DNA of 64,000 nucleotides from Lentzea sp. NBRC 105346 (GCF_030269605.1 NZ_BSTQ01000010.1:124001-188000), one strand, 5' to 3'. Shown: positions 17,479-27,656, counted from the first letter of the stretch. The notes: a model not told the origin generated them from the sequence alone. Translations and numbers: made by a program.

Positions 17479-17781
17479 CTACTGAAGCGAGACGGAGGCG
17501 ACGCCGTCGATCCCGGCCGTGTGCTTGCCCTGGTTGTCCTGCGTCACCCGGCGCACCGCAAGACAGCGAGCGGCCTCCGACTTCATCAACAGGCGTTGCA
17601 CACTGCGAACTACCGCCACGTCGCCACGACATGAGGCTCGGAAGATGCGCTTTTGCAGGCGGTACACCGCAGTCTCCAGCTTCCGCCAGGGAATCGATGA
17701 CCAGCCTCCAATCAGACAGTCCACACTGGACTTTCCGTCGTTTCCGTTTCGTCCTGCCACCGGCACCTCAACCATCCACAT
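17479..17781 (-). pseudogene. Group II intron reverse transcriptase, N-terminal fragment (intron B)
   Basis: About 100 residues carry the start of a group II intron-encoded protein: IPWRKLETAVYRLQKRIFRA, then LLMKSEAARCLAVRRVTQDN and GKHTAGIDG, the conserved region leading into the first RT block. The frame stops directly after this at 17479, so the RT palm, maturase and endonuclease domains are missing (full proteins are about 450-600 residues). Bases 17261-17478 beyond it hold nothing I recognise. Confidence 0.85.
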
Positions 17782-18330
17782 GACCGTGCCCGCGTCGGCA
17801 TATCGTGGGCGTTACCCCACGCGTTCGCTTCTCGGGCAATCCCTCCCCATCCGGGCATCCGGCCTGGTCGCCTGCTCGCCGAGCACAAGTCCCGGCGAGA
17901 GCACCGCATGGGGTTACTCCGTTCCGATTCATCCGTTTGACGCTGCCCTTAGGTCCGCACTGTCTGCCGGGCCGCCACGTGGATGCACGAACGGGCACCG
18001 TTGGACCTACCCGTCCCGGCGAACCATGCCCTCTGCGGGCCAGACCCGTTACCTCGCGTGGGTCCGTTGCTACTAACGACAGTTCGGACGTGCGTTCGTC
18101 TCCTGACCATAGGCAGCTTGCTAGAGGCGTCCCGGACGTCGAGGTCGCCGGTTATCCCCGTTACATCCCGCTTCACAGCATTGATGACCAGTCGCAACCA
18201 TGGGGATGTCGCTGTTCCTCCATGCACCATGAGGGACCGGGATTACACCGGCCATCGGACGAATCAGTTGTCACCAGAACAACTTCTGGCGCCTCCCATC
18301 CCCCGCCAGCGGCGGTTTCGGAAGAACGGA
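17479..18330 (-). mobile_element. Truncated group II intron B (5' ribozyme part plus RT start)
   Basis: The minus strand from about 18330 to 17782 precedes the RT fragment where domains I-III of the ribozyme are expected, and is rich in short GC hairpins without coding character. The long plus-strand frame through it is a non-coding translation. The exact 5' end was not fixed: I could not place a clean GTGYG. The intron begins where the RT of intron A is cut. Confidence 0.65.
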
Positions 18331-18925
18331 TCACAGCCAACGGTGCAGCTTGGCCTGGATCTCCAGTACCCGGCGTTCCGCGTCGAAGAACGCGGCCTCC
18401 AGCGCATCGGTATTCACCGACGACCTCCTGGCATTCCAGCATCCGTGCCGCTGGTTTGCTGGCCCCCTTCGCCATGTGGACGGCTTTCCCGCCCTCGGAC
18501 TACTACGGGCCCTCCGCCCCACCACGTGCCTTCGGCGGACGATGCACCTATCCCGCTCCCGGCCTGGCCGGCCGGTTCCGGGAACGACCCGCGATGGTTC
18601 CCACGTTCACTGTTCGACCGATCGACGGAGTAGGCACCCAGTTCCTGCCCCTGCGGCATCGCCGCGGGTACGCCGTGGACCTTCCCCGCGGCCTCCTTCC
18701 GGTCATTGGTGAACCGGGTCGGGAGTTCGCCCGGACGCCGTCCGGGGTGCGCGCCGCTGTCCAGCCCATATCCGCCAGATTTGAGCTGGTGGTCCGCTTG
18801 AGGGACGTTACTCGCTGGTTCCTGCACGTATACCTTTCCGTCTCGCTCGCCGGACCCGGACCGTCTGGCAGTACCGATCCGTCCCGGCTTTGTCAGGGCT
18901 GCTTGCCACCCTCACCCGCATCTCC
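18331..18925 (-). mobile_element. Truncated group II intron A (5' ribozyme part plus RT start)
   Basis: About 500 bp of structured non-coding minus-strand sequence leads to an RT start at GTG 18417 that encodes NTDALEAAFFDAERRVLEIQ and KLHRW, the opening of a different group II RT family from intron B. The protein is cut after 28 residues, exactly where intron B sequence begins. The outer boundary near 18925 is approximate; it lies just beyond the stop of the next gene. Confidence 0.65.
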
Positions 18926-18929
18926 GAAC

Positions 18930-19391
18930 TCAGGCTGCCCTCAGCTCCACGCCGCCCGCCACGACAGGCAGCGGATGGAGTCCTTTCACCTCCACTCGGT
19001 CAAACAACGCCTCGTGGCGCACCCCGACGTCAGACCAGCCGATGAGTAGCAGGGGCCCGACCGCGTCGAAGGCCGCCTTGCCGTACTCGCCCGCGATGAT
19101 CGGATCGGCGACGTTCAAAGCCAGGGTCACCATGCTGCAGAACATCAGTAGTCGGCGCGCGGGCCGTAGTTCGTCATGTGTGGCGCCCGTTGCCGCTAGC
19201 TGACGCAGGCCGATCAACAGTCCCAGCACGGATAGATCGACCGCGGGCGCCACGAGAGGCGCCACCCAGCCTGGAACGCCCAGCCGGAGACCAAGGCTCA
19301 GCACGTTGCCGAAGCCGAACAGGAAGGTCAGTCCCACAACGACGGCCATGATCACGGCGACGGTGCGGCGGACGATGAAGGCCTCAGACAT
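18930..19391 (-). CDS. DUF2637-like membrane protein of integrative elements
   Basis: A 153-residue protein with about four hydrophobic segments (TVAVIMAVVVGLTFLFGFG, WVAPLVAPAVDLSVLGLLIG, LLMFCSMVTLALNVADPI, AFDAVGPLLLIGW). The segment pattern and LNVADPIIAGEYGKAAFDAVGP match small membrane proteins of unknown role commonly found in actinomycete integrative elements. The last ~25 residues look unrelated to that family, and the group II intron region begins just after the stop, so the C-terminus may have been replaced. Its ATG overlaps the integrase stop by 8 nt. Confidence 0.7.
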   Translation of the reverse strand: MSEAFIVRRTVAVIMAVVVGLTFLFGFGNVLSLGLRLGVPGWVAPLVAPAVDLSVLGLLIGLRQLAATGATHDELRPARRLLMFCSMVTLALNVADPIIAGEYGKAAFDAVGPLLLIGWSDVGVRHEALFDRVEVKGLHPLPVVAGGVELRAA

Positions 19392-20343
19392 TCTCACCGA
19401 TCCCCATCCGCAGCTGCGTCTCCTGCGCACGCTCAGCCGCCGCGCTGGCGCCGTAATGGCGCGGCATGTCCTCGTACGTCCAGACGAGCAACAACATCAG
19501 ATCGCCGGTATCACCACCGGCGCGCTTCCACTCGTGCGCGAAGTTGTGCCGCCACCGGTGCGCATGCACCCCTGACAAGCCCGCCGATAGACCGCGACGC
19601 TTCAGCATGATCTTGATGCCGTTCGGGTTCAGCGGGCGAACGCCGCGGTCGGCCAGCCATAGGTTCGGTAGCTCCGCACCCTTGTGCTTCGCGCGGGCGC
19701 GGAGGTACCGGCTGATCGCTCGAGCTGTCTTCGGTCCATACCGGACACGCCGGTCCTTGTTGCCCTTCCCCTGATAGTGCACGGAATCGACGTCCTAGTC
19801 GATGTCCTCAAGAATGAGGTTGCCGATCTCGGACAGCCGGCCGCCGGTGTTGTAGAGGAGGCGGATGATCGCCTCGTCCCGCAGTTGGGTGAACGACTTG
19901 CCCTTACAGGTGTCCAGAACCTTCTTCGTGTCGTCGTCACGAATGATGGGGATCAGCCTCTTCTGCGGCTTGGGCTGCTTCACCCGCTCCATCGGCGAGC
20001 GGTCGATGTCCTCCTCGTCCACCATCAGCCACTTGAAGAACTGCTGCAGGCCCTTGTGCTTGTTCAGCGCCGTGGCACCGGACCGGGTCTCGATCATCCA
20101 CGCCTGGAAGAACTCGATGTGCGCGCGCGTGACAGAGCACGGGTCGGCAGCGGCATCGTCCGCATCCGGGTCGGGCGAGTACTCCCCCAGGTACCGGGCG
20201 AGCTGGGCAGCGGCCAGCAGATAGTTGTAGCGAGTGGTCTCCGGATGACTGGCGGAGCGCAGGGTGCGGTCCCAGTCGCGGAGATAGCCGACCCAGGTCT
20301 TCGAGAGGCCGAGAGTGAGCTTGTTCAGGTCCAGCAGAGGCAT
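19384..20343 (-). pseudogene. Tyrosine recombinase/integrase interrupted by an in-frame amber codon
   Basis: Reading the minus strand from ATG 20343 (GGAGGG site 8 nt upstream) gives an XerD-like recombinase of 319 codons. It has a core-binding domain (RYNYLLAAAQLARYLG), box I Arg in LYNTGGRLSEIG, HRWRHNFAHEW (H-x2-R), and a C-terminal RHYGASAAAE with the likely nucleophile Tyr. One TAG at 19795-19797 splits it between LEDID and DVDSVHYQGKGNKDRR; the frame is otherwise unbroken. It lies directly 3' of tRNA-Pro, the usual place for an integrase of an element inserted in that tRNA. It is inactive unless the amber is read through or is a sequencing error. Confidence 0.85.
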
Positions 20344-20415
20344 TCCGGGAACCCTCCGAGTAAAGGGGTCGATGAGCGGCGTGCTCGACCCGGAAGAACT
20401 CGGCAAGATCACAAA

Positions 20416-20455
20416 AAGAGGGTCCTCACAGGCTATGACCTGCGAGAACCCTCTT
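20416..20455 (-). terminator. Rho-independent terminator of tRNA-Pro
   Basis: On the minus strand, arms of 17 nt (AAGAGGGT...CAGG with mostly complementary CCTG...ACCCTCTT) enclose a 6-nt loop and are followed by five T. It begins 6 bp after the tRNA 3' end and separates it from the integrase. Confidence 0.85.
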
Positions 20456-20461
20456 GGCCGT

Positions 20462-20534
<73 letters not shown>

Positions 20535-20699
20535 GCCACACCCCGTTCCCGGCGTGCCCGCAAAGCTTAGCGCACCCGAGAACGGCCCCGGAAACGGGCC
20601 CCCAAACCCGATCTGACCTGGAAATACGGCGGGGACCCGCATGGCGGGTCCCCGCGTCCCTCGGTCCGACCGATCCCCCGATCTCGACCGACGAAGCCA

Positions 20700-21812
20700 C
20701 TATGCGGTGGCGGCGCCGCGTTCGCCACCTCCGAAAGTAGAGTCATTTTCGCCAACCTTGGACGTACCGGTCGGTAGGACGGCGGTGACGACGAAGCCGC
20801 CGTCGGGGCGGCGGGACGTGCGGAACGTGCCGCCCACGGTGCGGACGCGTTCGGACAGGCCGTGCAGGCCCTGGCCGCCGTCGCCGCCGAGGGGGACCTC
20901 GGACGAAGGTCCGTTTGCGACTGTCACGGTTACGGATGGGCCGCGGAAGATGTCCACCGAGACGGATGCGCCGGGGGCGTGTTTGGTCACGTTGGTCAGG
21001 GCTTCTTGCACCACACGGAAAACCGCGCGTTCCACTGCCGGGGAGAGGTCGGCCGAGCCGGACTCCGAGAGGGTTACCGCTACGCCCACCGAGCGGGCTC
21101 GGTCGATCAGTTCGTCCAGAGAACGGTAGGTGACACCGGAGGACAAGAGGCCGAGGGCGGTTCGCATCTCGGCCAGGGACTCCTTGGCCAGGCCACGTAG
21201 GCGCAACGCCGTCTCGCGCACTACTGGATCGGACGTGGTGGCGGCCAAGGCGGCGGACTCGACGGCGATCAGGGTTGCGTGGTGGCCTACCGCGTCGTGG
21301 ATTTCGCGGGCTATGCGGGCTCGCTCGGACGCTCGGGCGCTCGTTTCCTGGGCTTCCAGTTCGGCGGCGCGGGCTCGGCGGGCCTCCTGCAGGCTGCGCG
21401 TCAGCTCTCGGCGCGTGGCGACCAGGACGCCCAGGGCTGTCGGGGCCGCCGCCAGGCCGAACGCGAAGGCCGTGGCCAGCAGCAGCGAGCCTAGTGGAAT
21501 CACCTCGGTGAGCATCACCGGGACGATCGACGCCGCGGTCAGCGCGGTGACCCACAGGACCATGATCGGGACTGAACGTTCGGTGCGGCCAACCCGGTAC
21601 TGGGCGACGAAGGCGGGCGCCCAGCCCAGACCACCGGCCACGCCCGGGATGCACAGCAGCGCCGCCAGGCCCGGCCAGCGCAGGCGCAGCGGCAGGGCGA
21701 AGCAGCCCAGGTACGAGGTCCAGGAAGACCATTCGAACGGCCGGTCGGGCGCGATCAGGGCCACGCTCGCGCACAGCCCGACGATCAGGATCTCGCGGGC
21801 CAGGACCTTCAC
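20700..21812 (-). CDS. NarL-type sensor histidine kinase
   Basis: A 370-residue kinase. The N-terminal 135 residues hold about four to five transmembrane segments. A coiled linker (RSLQEARRARAAELEAQE) leads to a HisKA_3 dimerisation box, RIAREIHDAVGHH, with the phosphoacceptor His. An HATPase domain follows, with the N-box FRVVQEALTNVTKHAP and GGQGLHGLSERV. GTG 21812 overlaps the regulator's stop in a GTGA, so the pair is coupled. No extracellular sensor domain is evident; the signal is probably sensed in the membrane. Confidence 0.92.
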   Translation of the reverse strand: MKVLAREILIVGLCASVALIAPDRPFEWSSWTSYLGCFALPLRLRWPGLAALLCIPGVAGGLGWAPAFVAQYRVGRTERSVPIMVLWVTALTAASIVPVMLTEVIPLGSLLLATAFAFGLAAAPTALGVLVATRRELTRSLQEARRARAAELEAQETSARASERARIAREIHDAVGHHATLIAVESAALAATTSDPVVRETALRLRGLAKESLAEMRTALGLLSSGVTYRSLDELIDRARSVGVAVTLSESGSADLSPAVERAVFRVVQEALTNVTKHAPGASVSVDIFRGPSVTVTVANGPSSEVPLGGDGGQGLHGLSERVRTVGGTFRTSRRPDGGFVVTAVLPTGTSKVGENDSTFGGGERGAATA

Positions 21813-22444
21813 CAGACACCGCCGACCTGGTGCGCCACCAGCGCGGCCTGCACGCGGTTCTCCACGCCCAGCTTCGTCAGAACCGTTGACACGTAAGACT
21901 TCACGGTCGCTTCGGACAACGACAGGGCCTCGGCGATCGCGTTGTTCGACCGTCCACTTGCGACCAACTCCAGCACCTGGCGTTCCCTGGCCGACAGGGA
22001 ATCCAGGGCTCGGTTGGCGCGGAAACCGCGCAGCCGCGGTAACAGCCGGGCGGCGATTCGGGGATCCAGGACCGCGCCACCGGCCGCCAGGTCGACGACC
22101 GCGCGCACCAGGGCGTCGGGTTCGGCGTCCTTCAGCAGAAAACCCTGGGCGCCCAGGTCCAGGGCGGTCGCCACGTAGTCGTCCAGGTCGAACGTCGTCA
22201 GCACCGCGATCGCCGGCGGCTGGGCCCACGTTCGCAGGCGGCGGACGGCTTCCAGGCCGTCGACACCGGGCATCTGGACGTCGATCAGCGCCACGTCGGG
22301 CATGCACTGCTCGACGACGCTGATCAGCTCGGCGCCGTCGCCGGCCTCCCCCACCACCTTGACGCGGCCGTCGGCCTCGAGAAGGACCTTCAGGCCCCGC
22401 CGGAGCAGGGCCTCGTCATCGGCAAGCACCACGCGCACGGCCAC
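21809..22444 (-). CDS. NarL/FixJ-type response regulator
   Basis: A 211-residue regulator: receiver domain (LADDEALLRRG, phosphoacceptor Asp in VALIDVQMPG, Thr/Lys in TTFDLD and LLKDAEP) and a C-terminal LuxR helix-turn-helix (LSARERQVLELVASGRSNNAIAEAL). First gene of a two-gene operon with the downstream kinase. All phosphorylation residues are present. Targets are unknown. Confidence 0.94.
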   Translation of the reverse strand: MAVRVVLADDEALLRRGLKVLLEADGRVKVVGEAGDGAELISVVEQCMPDVALIDVQMPGVDGLEAVRRLRTWAQPPAIAVLTTFDLDDYVATALDLGAQGFLLKDAEPDALVRAVVDLAAGGAVLDPRIAARLLPRLRGFRANRALDSLSARERQVLELVASGRSNNAIAEALSLSEATVKSYVSTVLTKLGVENRVQAALVAHQVGGVW

Positions 22445-22481
22445 GGTTCAAACCAACCGCAAAGCCGTGAACCAGGCAACA

Positions 22482-23900
22482 TCACTTCTTGCCGGAAGCC
22501 TTCTTCTTCTCGCGAACACGTACCGAGATCCGCACCGGGCTGCCCTTGAAGCCGAACTCCTCGCGCAGCTTCCGCTCGATGAACCGGCGGTAGCCCGCCT
22601 CCAGGAAACCGGTCGTGAACAGCACGAACGTCGGCGGACGCGTGGACGCCTGGGTCGCGAACAGGACCTTGGGCTGCTTGCCGCCGCGCACCGGCGGCGG
22701 GGTCGCGGCGATCAGCTCCGTCAGCCACTGGTTGAGACGACCAGTTGGGACGCGCGTGTCCCACGAGTTCAGCGCCGTCCGCAGCGCCGGGGCCAGCTTG
22801 TGCACCGCACGGCCCGTCAGCGCGGAGATGTTGACCCGCTCGGCCCACGGCACGCGCACCAGGCCGCGCTCGAGCTCGCGGACCATCTCGTTGCGGCGGT
22901 CCTCGTCGACGAGGTCCCACTTGTTGAAGCCCAGCACGCACGCGCGGCCCGACTCGACGACCATCGTCAGGACGCGGAGATCCTGTTCCGACAACGGCTC
23001 GTGCGCGTCGAGCAGCACGATGGCGACCTCGGCCGTCTCGATGGCGGACTTGGTGCGCAGCGACGCGTAGTACTCGGCGCCGCTCTCGAACTTCACGCGC
23101 TTGCGCAGGCCCGCGGTGTCGACGAACCGCCAGACCTCGCCGTCCAGCTCGACCAGCGAGTCGACCGGGTCGACGGTCGTGCCCGCCACGTCGTGCACCA
23201 CCGAGCGCAGCTCGCCGGACAGGCGGTTGAGCAGCGACGACTTGCCGACGTTCGGCTTGCCGACCAACGCCACGCGGCGCGGGCCGCCGGCGCCGGTGCC
23301 GAACGTGTCGCGCGGCGTCTCGGGCAGCGCGTCGAGGATGACGTCCAGCAGGTCGCCCGAGCCGCGGCCGTGCAGGCCGCTGACCGGGTACGGCTCGCCG
23401 AGGCCCAGCGACCACAGCGACGCGACGTCGGCCATCAGGCGTTCGTCGTCGACCTTCGAGGCCGCCAGGATCACCGGCTTCTTGGAGCGACGCAGCACGC
23501 GAGCGACGGCCTCCTCCGTCGTGGTCGCGCCGACGGTCGCGTCGACGACCACGAGGATCACGTCGGCGGTCGCCATCGCGAGCTCGGCCTGCTGCGCGAC
23601 GGAGGCCTGCAGGCCCGTCGCGTCCGGCTCCCAGCCGCCCGTGTCGACGACGGTGAACTTGCGGCCGTTCCACAGCGCGTCGTACGCGACGCGGTCGCGG
23701 GTCACGCCCGGCACGTCCTGCACGACCGCCTCACGGCGGCCGATGATGCGGTTGACCAGCGTCGACTTGCCCACGTTCGGGCGTCCGACGACCGCCAGCA
23801 CAGGCTGCGGCGGGGCGACGTCCTCCTCGTCGAACGACTCGTCGCCGAAGGCGGACCAGTCGGCCTCGTCCTCCCAGGTGCCGTCCAGGTCCTCGGTCAT
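22482..23900 (-). CDS. der: Ribosome-associated GTPase Der (EngA)
   Basis: A 472-residue double-GTPase required for 50S ribosome assembly. Two G domains are seen: GRPNVGKST near residue 40 with DTGGWE (G3), and GKPNVGKSS near 215 with DTAGLRK and NKWDLVD. A KH-like C-terminal domain and a lysine-rich tail ([10 protein letters not shown]) follow. A ~30-residue acidic N-terminal extension precedes the first G domain, as in other actinobacteria. The first G4 motif reads SKVD rather than NKxD. ATG overlaps the plsC stop by 4 nt; last gene of the cmk-plsC-der operon. Confidence 0.97.
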   Translation of the reverse strand: MTEDLDGTWEDEADWSAFGDESFDEEDVAPPQPVLAVVGRPNVGKSTLVNRIIGRREAVVQDVPGVTRDRVAYDALWNGRKFTVVDTGGWEPDATGLQASVAQQAELAMATADVILVVVDATVGATTTEEAVARVLRRSKKPVILAASKVDDERLMADVASLWSLGLGEPYPVSGLHGRGSGDLLDVILDALPETPRDTFGTGAGGPRRVALVGKPNVGKSSLLNRLSGELRSVVHDVAGTTVDPVDSLVELDGEVWRFVDTAGLRKRVKFESGAEYYASLRTKSAIETAEVAIVLLDAHEPLSEQDLRVLTMVVESGRACVLGFNKWDLVDEDRRNEMVRELERGLVRVPWAERVNISALTGRAVHKLAPALRTALNSWDTRVPTGRLNQWLTELIAATPPPVRGGKQPKVLFATQASTRPPTFVLFTTGFLEAGYRRFIERKLREEFGFKGSPVRISVRVREKKKASGKK

Positions 23901-24523
23901 GGTGTCGCTTCCTCTTTCACACGAAGTTCGTCGAGTTCGGCCACCAGGGTGGCAAGGCGGTCGCGCACCTGCTCGGTGGCGGCCTCCAGTGCGGCGCGGC
24001 CCTTCGCCTCGGGCAGCGGGAACGGCTCGCCGATCAGCACGTCGACCCGCTCACCGCGCCGGGTGCCGCGGTGCGCCACGGGCACCACAAGAGCACCGGA
24101 CGAGCGGGCCAGCCACGCGGCACCGCTCTGCGCCGCGGCGACGTCACCGGAACCGCGCGTGCCCTCGGGGAACACACCGACCACCCCACCGCCGCGCAAC
24201 ACCTTCAGCAGGGTCATCAGCGGCGCGCGGTCGACCTCGCCGCGGCGCACCGGGACCTGCCCGATCTTGCGCAGCAGGAAGCCCACGATCCCGCGGAACA
24301 TCTCCTGCTTGATCAGGAACACCGTCCGCCGGGGTATCGCGCCGAGCAGGATCGGCCCGTCGTGCATCGAGGTGTGGTTCGACACCACGATGACCGGCCC
24401 CGAGGCCGGGAAACGCTCGCGCGAATGCACCCGCACGCCGCGGAACTGCCACCGGTACGGCACGCGCGCGATCCACCGGCCGAAGTCCATGAGCCACGGC
24501 CAGGTGCCTTCGGGAAGGCTCAC
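23897..24523 (-). CDS. plsC: 1-acylglycerol-3-phosphate acyltransferase (PlsC family)
   Basis: A 208-residue membrane-associated acyltransferase that adds the second acyl chain in phospholipid synthesis, or a paralogue of that activity. The catalytic H-x4-D box reads NHTSMHDG near residue 49, and the substrate box FPEGTRG near 118. It lies between cmk and der with 4-nt overlaps on both sides, an order conserved in many actinobacteria. Substrate class is inferred from family. Confidence 0.92.
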   Translation of the reverse strand: MSLPEGTWPWLMDFGRWIARVPYRWQFRGVRVHSRERFPASGPVIVVSNHTSMHDGPILLGAIPRRTVFLIKQEMFRGIVGFLLRKIGQVPVRRGEVDRAPLMTLLKVLRGGGVVGVFPEGTRGSGDVAAAQSGAAWLARSSGALVVPVAHRGTRRGERVDVLIGEPFPLPEAKGRAALEAATEQVRDRLATLVAELDELRVKEEATP

Positions 24524-25230
24524 CCGGTCACCCGCATCCCACGCTGTCGCACCAGTTCGAGCACCGCGCCGACGGTGCCCGCGAGGTCGAGCGAGGTCGT
24601 GTCGACCTCGACCGCGTCGTCGGCCGCGCGCAACGGCGACGCCGCGCGGCTGGAGTCGTAGTTGTCGCGCCGCCGCACATCCGCCAGCACGGCGTCCACA
24701 GTGGACGTACGCCCGGCGGCGACGTCCTGCCTGGTGCGACGCTGCGCCCGCGCGTCGGCGGACGCGGTCAGGTACACCTTCAGCGGCGCGTCCGGCGCGA
24801 CGACCGTGCCGATGTCGCGGCCCTCGACGACGATGCCGCCGACGGAGTCCAGCGCGTCGGCGATGATCGCGCGCTGCTGTCCGACGAGCAGCTCACGGAC
24901 GGCGGGCACGGCCGAGACCGGCGATACAGCCAGCGTCACCTCGGGTCCGCGGATCTCGCCGGACACGTCGTCCTCGCCGAGGAAGATCCCCGGCCGCAGC
25001 GGGTCCGTCGCGACGACGAGCCGGGCGCCGAGCGCGATCTCGGTGACCTTTCCGGCATCGTCCGGGTCCACACCGGCGCGCAGCACGGCCAGCGTCACGG
25101 CCCGGTACATCGAGCCGGTGTCCAGGTAGCGGGCGTCGAGAGCGCTCGCGAGCTTGCGCGCGACGGAGGACTTGCCGGTGCCGGACGGCCCGTCGAGAGC
25201 CACCACACCGCGCAACTGACCCTGTCCCAC
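24520..25230 (-). CDS. cmk: Cytidylate kinase
   Basis: A 236-residue kinase phosphorylating CMP/dCMP. P-loop [15 protein letters not shown] near residue 12, then [28 protein letters not shown], and a lid with [12 protein letters not shown] 25230 is chosen because a strong GGAGGG lies 6-7 nt upstream; an ATG 33 nt further up is in frame but lacks a site. First gene of the operon. Confidence 0.96.
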   Translation of the reverse strand: MGQGQLRGVVALDGPSGTGKSSVARKLASALDARYLDTGSMYRAVTLAVLRAGVDPDDAGKVTEIALGARLVVATDPLRPGIFLGEDDVSGEIRGPEVTLAVSPVSAVPAVRELLVGQQRAIIADALDSVGGIVVEGRDIGTVVAPDAPLKVYLTASADARAQRRTRQDVAAGRTSTVDAVLADVRRRDNYDSSRAASPLRAADDAVEVDTTSLDLAGTVGAVLELVRQRGMRVTG

Positions 25231-25297
25231 CGTTGCTCCCTCCTCGACACCCACGGGCACCATTGTGCCTGGTGCGAAGGGTCACACCTGGTCGGGG

Positions 25298-25945
25298 TCA
25301 GCGGGGGCGCAGCACCGACGGTTCGCCGCGGCCGAGCGCGTCGACATGCTCGGCAAGGTTGAAGCCGTCGCTGAGCGTCTTACCGCCGTCCAGCAACTCG
25401 ATGATCTTGCTCTCGGCGTTCTTGACGGCCAGGGCGGCATCGAGCAGGGCGTCGGCCCGCGCGGGGTCGACCACGATGAGTCCTTCGTCGTCGGCGAGGA
25501 CCAGGTCACCGGGGTGGACCGTGACCCCGCCGCACGTCACCGGCACCTGCAGCTCACCGAGTTTCGCCGCGGTGCCGGACATCGGCGTGACGAACCGGCT
25601 GTAGACGGGCAGCTCACAACGGGAGACATACGCCATGTCCCGGTAGCCGCCGTCCACGACGATCCCGCCGAGCGACCGCACCAACGCCGCGCGCGCGAAC
25701 ATCTCGCCACCGAGCGCGATCTCGTGCGCTCGCCCGTCGACCACGATCACCGCACCCGGATCGGCGGTCTCGACGGCCCGCGCCACGGCCAGGAAGTCGT
25801 CGCGGCAGCGGACCGTGAAGGCGGGACCGAACACTCGGGTTGCCGCCGACCGGGCGCGGATCGCGCTGTGCATCACCCGAGTCGTCTTGTCGGCATCGCA
25901 GATGGCGGTCGTGTCGACGGCGAGAAACCGTTCGAAGAGGCTCAC
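25298..25945 (-). CDS. RraA/HMG-aldolase-like protein
   Basis: A 215-residue protein of the RraA fold: TTAICDADKTTRVMHS, FTVRCRDDFL, GAVIVVDGR, GGIVVDGGYRDM with the substrate-loop Arg-Asp pair, and HPGDLVLADDEGLIVV. Members are either 4-hydroxy-4-methyl-2-oxoglutarate/oxaloacetate aldolases or regulators of RNase E; the G-x-RD motif favours catalytic metal-dependent lyase activity. It lies 10 bp from the M19-like gene on the same strand and is probably cotranscribed with it. Confidence 0.85.
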   Translation of the reverse strand: MSLFERFLAVDTTAICDADKTTRVMHSAIRARSAATRVFGPAFTVRCRDDFLAVARAVETADPGAVIVVDGRAHEIALGGEMFARAALVRSLGGIVVDGGYRDMAYVSRCELPVYSRFVTPMSGTAAKLGELQVPVTCGGVTVHPGDLVLADDEGLIVVDPARADALLDAALAVKNAESKIIELLDGGKTLSDGFNLAEHVDALGRGEPSVLRPR

Positions 25946-25955
25946 GCCGACGAAT

Positions 25956-27557
25956 CTAGGACCACTGCTGCGATCCGGACCACGTTCGCAGGTACGACTC
26001 GGCCCCGGAGAGCAGATCGGTCACGAGCTGGTCGCCGCCCAGCTGCCGCACCTGCTCCACCCAGTCGGGCACCAGCCCGACGTGGGCGCCGCCGTCCACA
26101 TTGAAGTCCCACACGCGTGAACCGGTCTTCTGCCGGTCGACCAACGGCCCGTCCGGGAAGCTGCGGAACGGATAGGTGACGCCGGCGCGCGGCGCGGGGT
26201 GCGAACCGACGCCGTTGAAGTCGGTGCCGAACCCGAGGCCCACGTCGTACTTGCGGCGCAGCGGAGCGGTCGCCGCGGTGTCGCGGACGAACGCGTCGCT
26301 GTCCATCTCGTAGGACGCCACGAACCCGCCGAGCTGGTACACGCGCTCGGTCCAGTTCGCGTCCATCCAGCTGTGGCTCGACACCACACCGGGGTAGTGG
26401 GCCTCGGTGGCGATGTCGAGGGTGCGCCGCGCCGCCTTGACGCTCATGTGGTCGATCTCGACCATCATGTGCCGCTTCATCATGCCGCGGACGGCGTACT
26501 CGCCGAGCGCGGTCAGGCCGCGGGTGTTGCACCGCTTCGCCGGGTCATAGGTGGGTGCGACGACGTTGGCGGGGATGAGCGCGTTCGGCGCCGCGGCCCC
26601 GATCGGGTTGTCCTGCTGCGGGCCGGTGCACGTCTCGGTGGTCCACCAGGTGCCGCTGCGCAGGAACTGGGCCGCGTTGATGACCGTCCCCTGCGTACCC
26701 GAGTCGAACCGGACGCCGCACAGGGCGTTGTCGAACTTGTGGCACGGGAAGGCGCTGCGCACACCGAGGGCGTACATCTCGTCGAGGCCGCGGTCGATGT
26801 CGGCCTTCGAGCACAACGGGATGTCCAGCAGCTGACGGCAGCCGAAGAGCTCAGAGGTCTCGATGCCGAGCACGACGGCGAGCTTGCCCTGCGCCACGAC
26901 CTCGCGGGCCTGCGCGGGCGTCGTGACGATGCGGAACCAGCCCTTGCCGGGGCCGCCGAACATGTTGTCGACGAAGTCCTGCAGCTCGTAGGTGCGGCGG
27001 GCCTGCAGGCGCACCGAGGCCATCTCGTCGCAGCCACGGTCCTTGAACGGGTAGATGTTGCACAGGGCCGCGTTGGACGTCAGGTCCGTCACCAGGATGC
27101 GCTGGCCGCCGCGCCACGACCGTTCCAGCCAGGCGTAGTAGTCCTGCTGGTGCGACACGGTCTTGTAGGACGGCCAGTCCTTGAACGTCGGCCAGCCGAC
27201 CGGGTCGTGGCCGTCGAGGTCGTTCGTCACGATGCCCTCGAAGATCGCGCCCAGGCCGTTCGGGTAGTGCTCGGGGCAGTCCTTCAACGCGTCCGCGACG
27301 CCCTGGGTGGAGAAGGTCTTGCCGCAGATCAGCCGACCGCCGAAGCCCTCATAGGTCATCAGGTGGTTGTGCGCGTCGACGAACCCGCGCACCCGGCCAT
27401 GGCCGTCGGTGCCACGGAACGGCTCGCCGGTCACGTTGATCTCCGAGTCCGGCGCGGGCCGAGCCACCGGCTCCCACCAGGGGGTCGCCGCTCCGGAGGC
27501 GGCCGGGGTCAGCGCGGCTAGCGCGAGGACGGCGGTGAGGACCAGGCGGATCAACAC
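25956..27557 (-). CDS. Secreted metal-dependent hydrolase (membrane dipeptidase/M19-like)
   Basis: A 533-residue exported protein. GTG 27557 follows a GAGGAG site and starts directly at the signal peptide (LIRLVLTAVLALAAL, cleavage after ASGAA). The amidohydrolase barrel shows DAHNHL (metal H-x-H), ILVTDLTSN, ETSELFG, DHMSVKAARRTLD, VVSSHSWMD, and GFGTDFNGVG with the final Asp. Pairs of Cys suggest disulfides. Peptidase family M19 acts on dipeptides or D-amino-acid substrates; the much longer chain here implies a different substrate. Frame upstream to 27605 is open but unlikely to be translated. Confidence 0.82.
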   Translation of the reverse strand: MLIRLVLTAVLALAALTPAASGAATPWWEPVARPAPDSEINVTGEPFRGTDGHGRVRGFVDAHNHLMTYEGFGGRLICGKTFSTQGVADALKDCPEHYPNGLGAIFEGIVTNDLDGHDPVGWPTFKDWPSYKTVSHQQDYYAWLERSWRGGQRILVTDLTSNAALCNIYPFKDRGCDEMASVRLQARRTYELQDFVDNMFGGPGKGWFRIVTTPAQAREVVAQGKLAVVLGIETSELFGCRQLLDIPLCSKADIDRGLDEMYALGVRSAFPCHKFDNALCGVRFDSGTQGTVINAAQFLRSGTWWTTETCTGPQQDNPIGAAAPNALIPANVVAPTYDPAKRCNTRGLTALGEYAVRGMMKRHMMVEIDHMSVKAARRTLDIATEAHYPGVVSSHSWMDANWTERVYQLGGFVASYEMDSDAFVRDTAATAPLRRKYDVGLGFGTDFNGVGSHPAPRAGVTYPFRSFPDGPLVDRQKTGSRVWDFNVDGGAHVGLVPDWVEQVRQLGGDQLVTDLLSGAESYLRTWSGSQQWS

Positions 27558-27656
27558 GGAGGCTCCTCGGCGACGGTGACGGGAACGCGCCCCCATCTTG
27601 GCCATGAGCGTCCAGAATTGGAAGGGTATTCACGTTTCAACCCATCACAGAAGACC

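Noticed and set aside
17805-19049. A 414-codon plus-strand frame with an apparent proline/arginine-rich protein
   Set aside because: It lies antisense to the two group II intron remnants, lacks coding-like composition and has no ribosome site; such frames recur across intron ribozyme sequence.
22302-24866. Long plus-strand frame over the der-plsC-cmk operon
   Set aside because: Antisense to three well-supported genes and composed of repetitive Arg/Pro residues typical of high-GC shadow frames.
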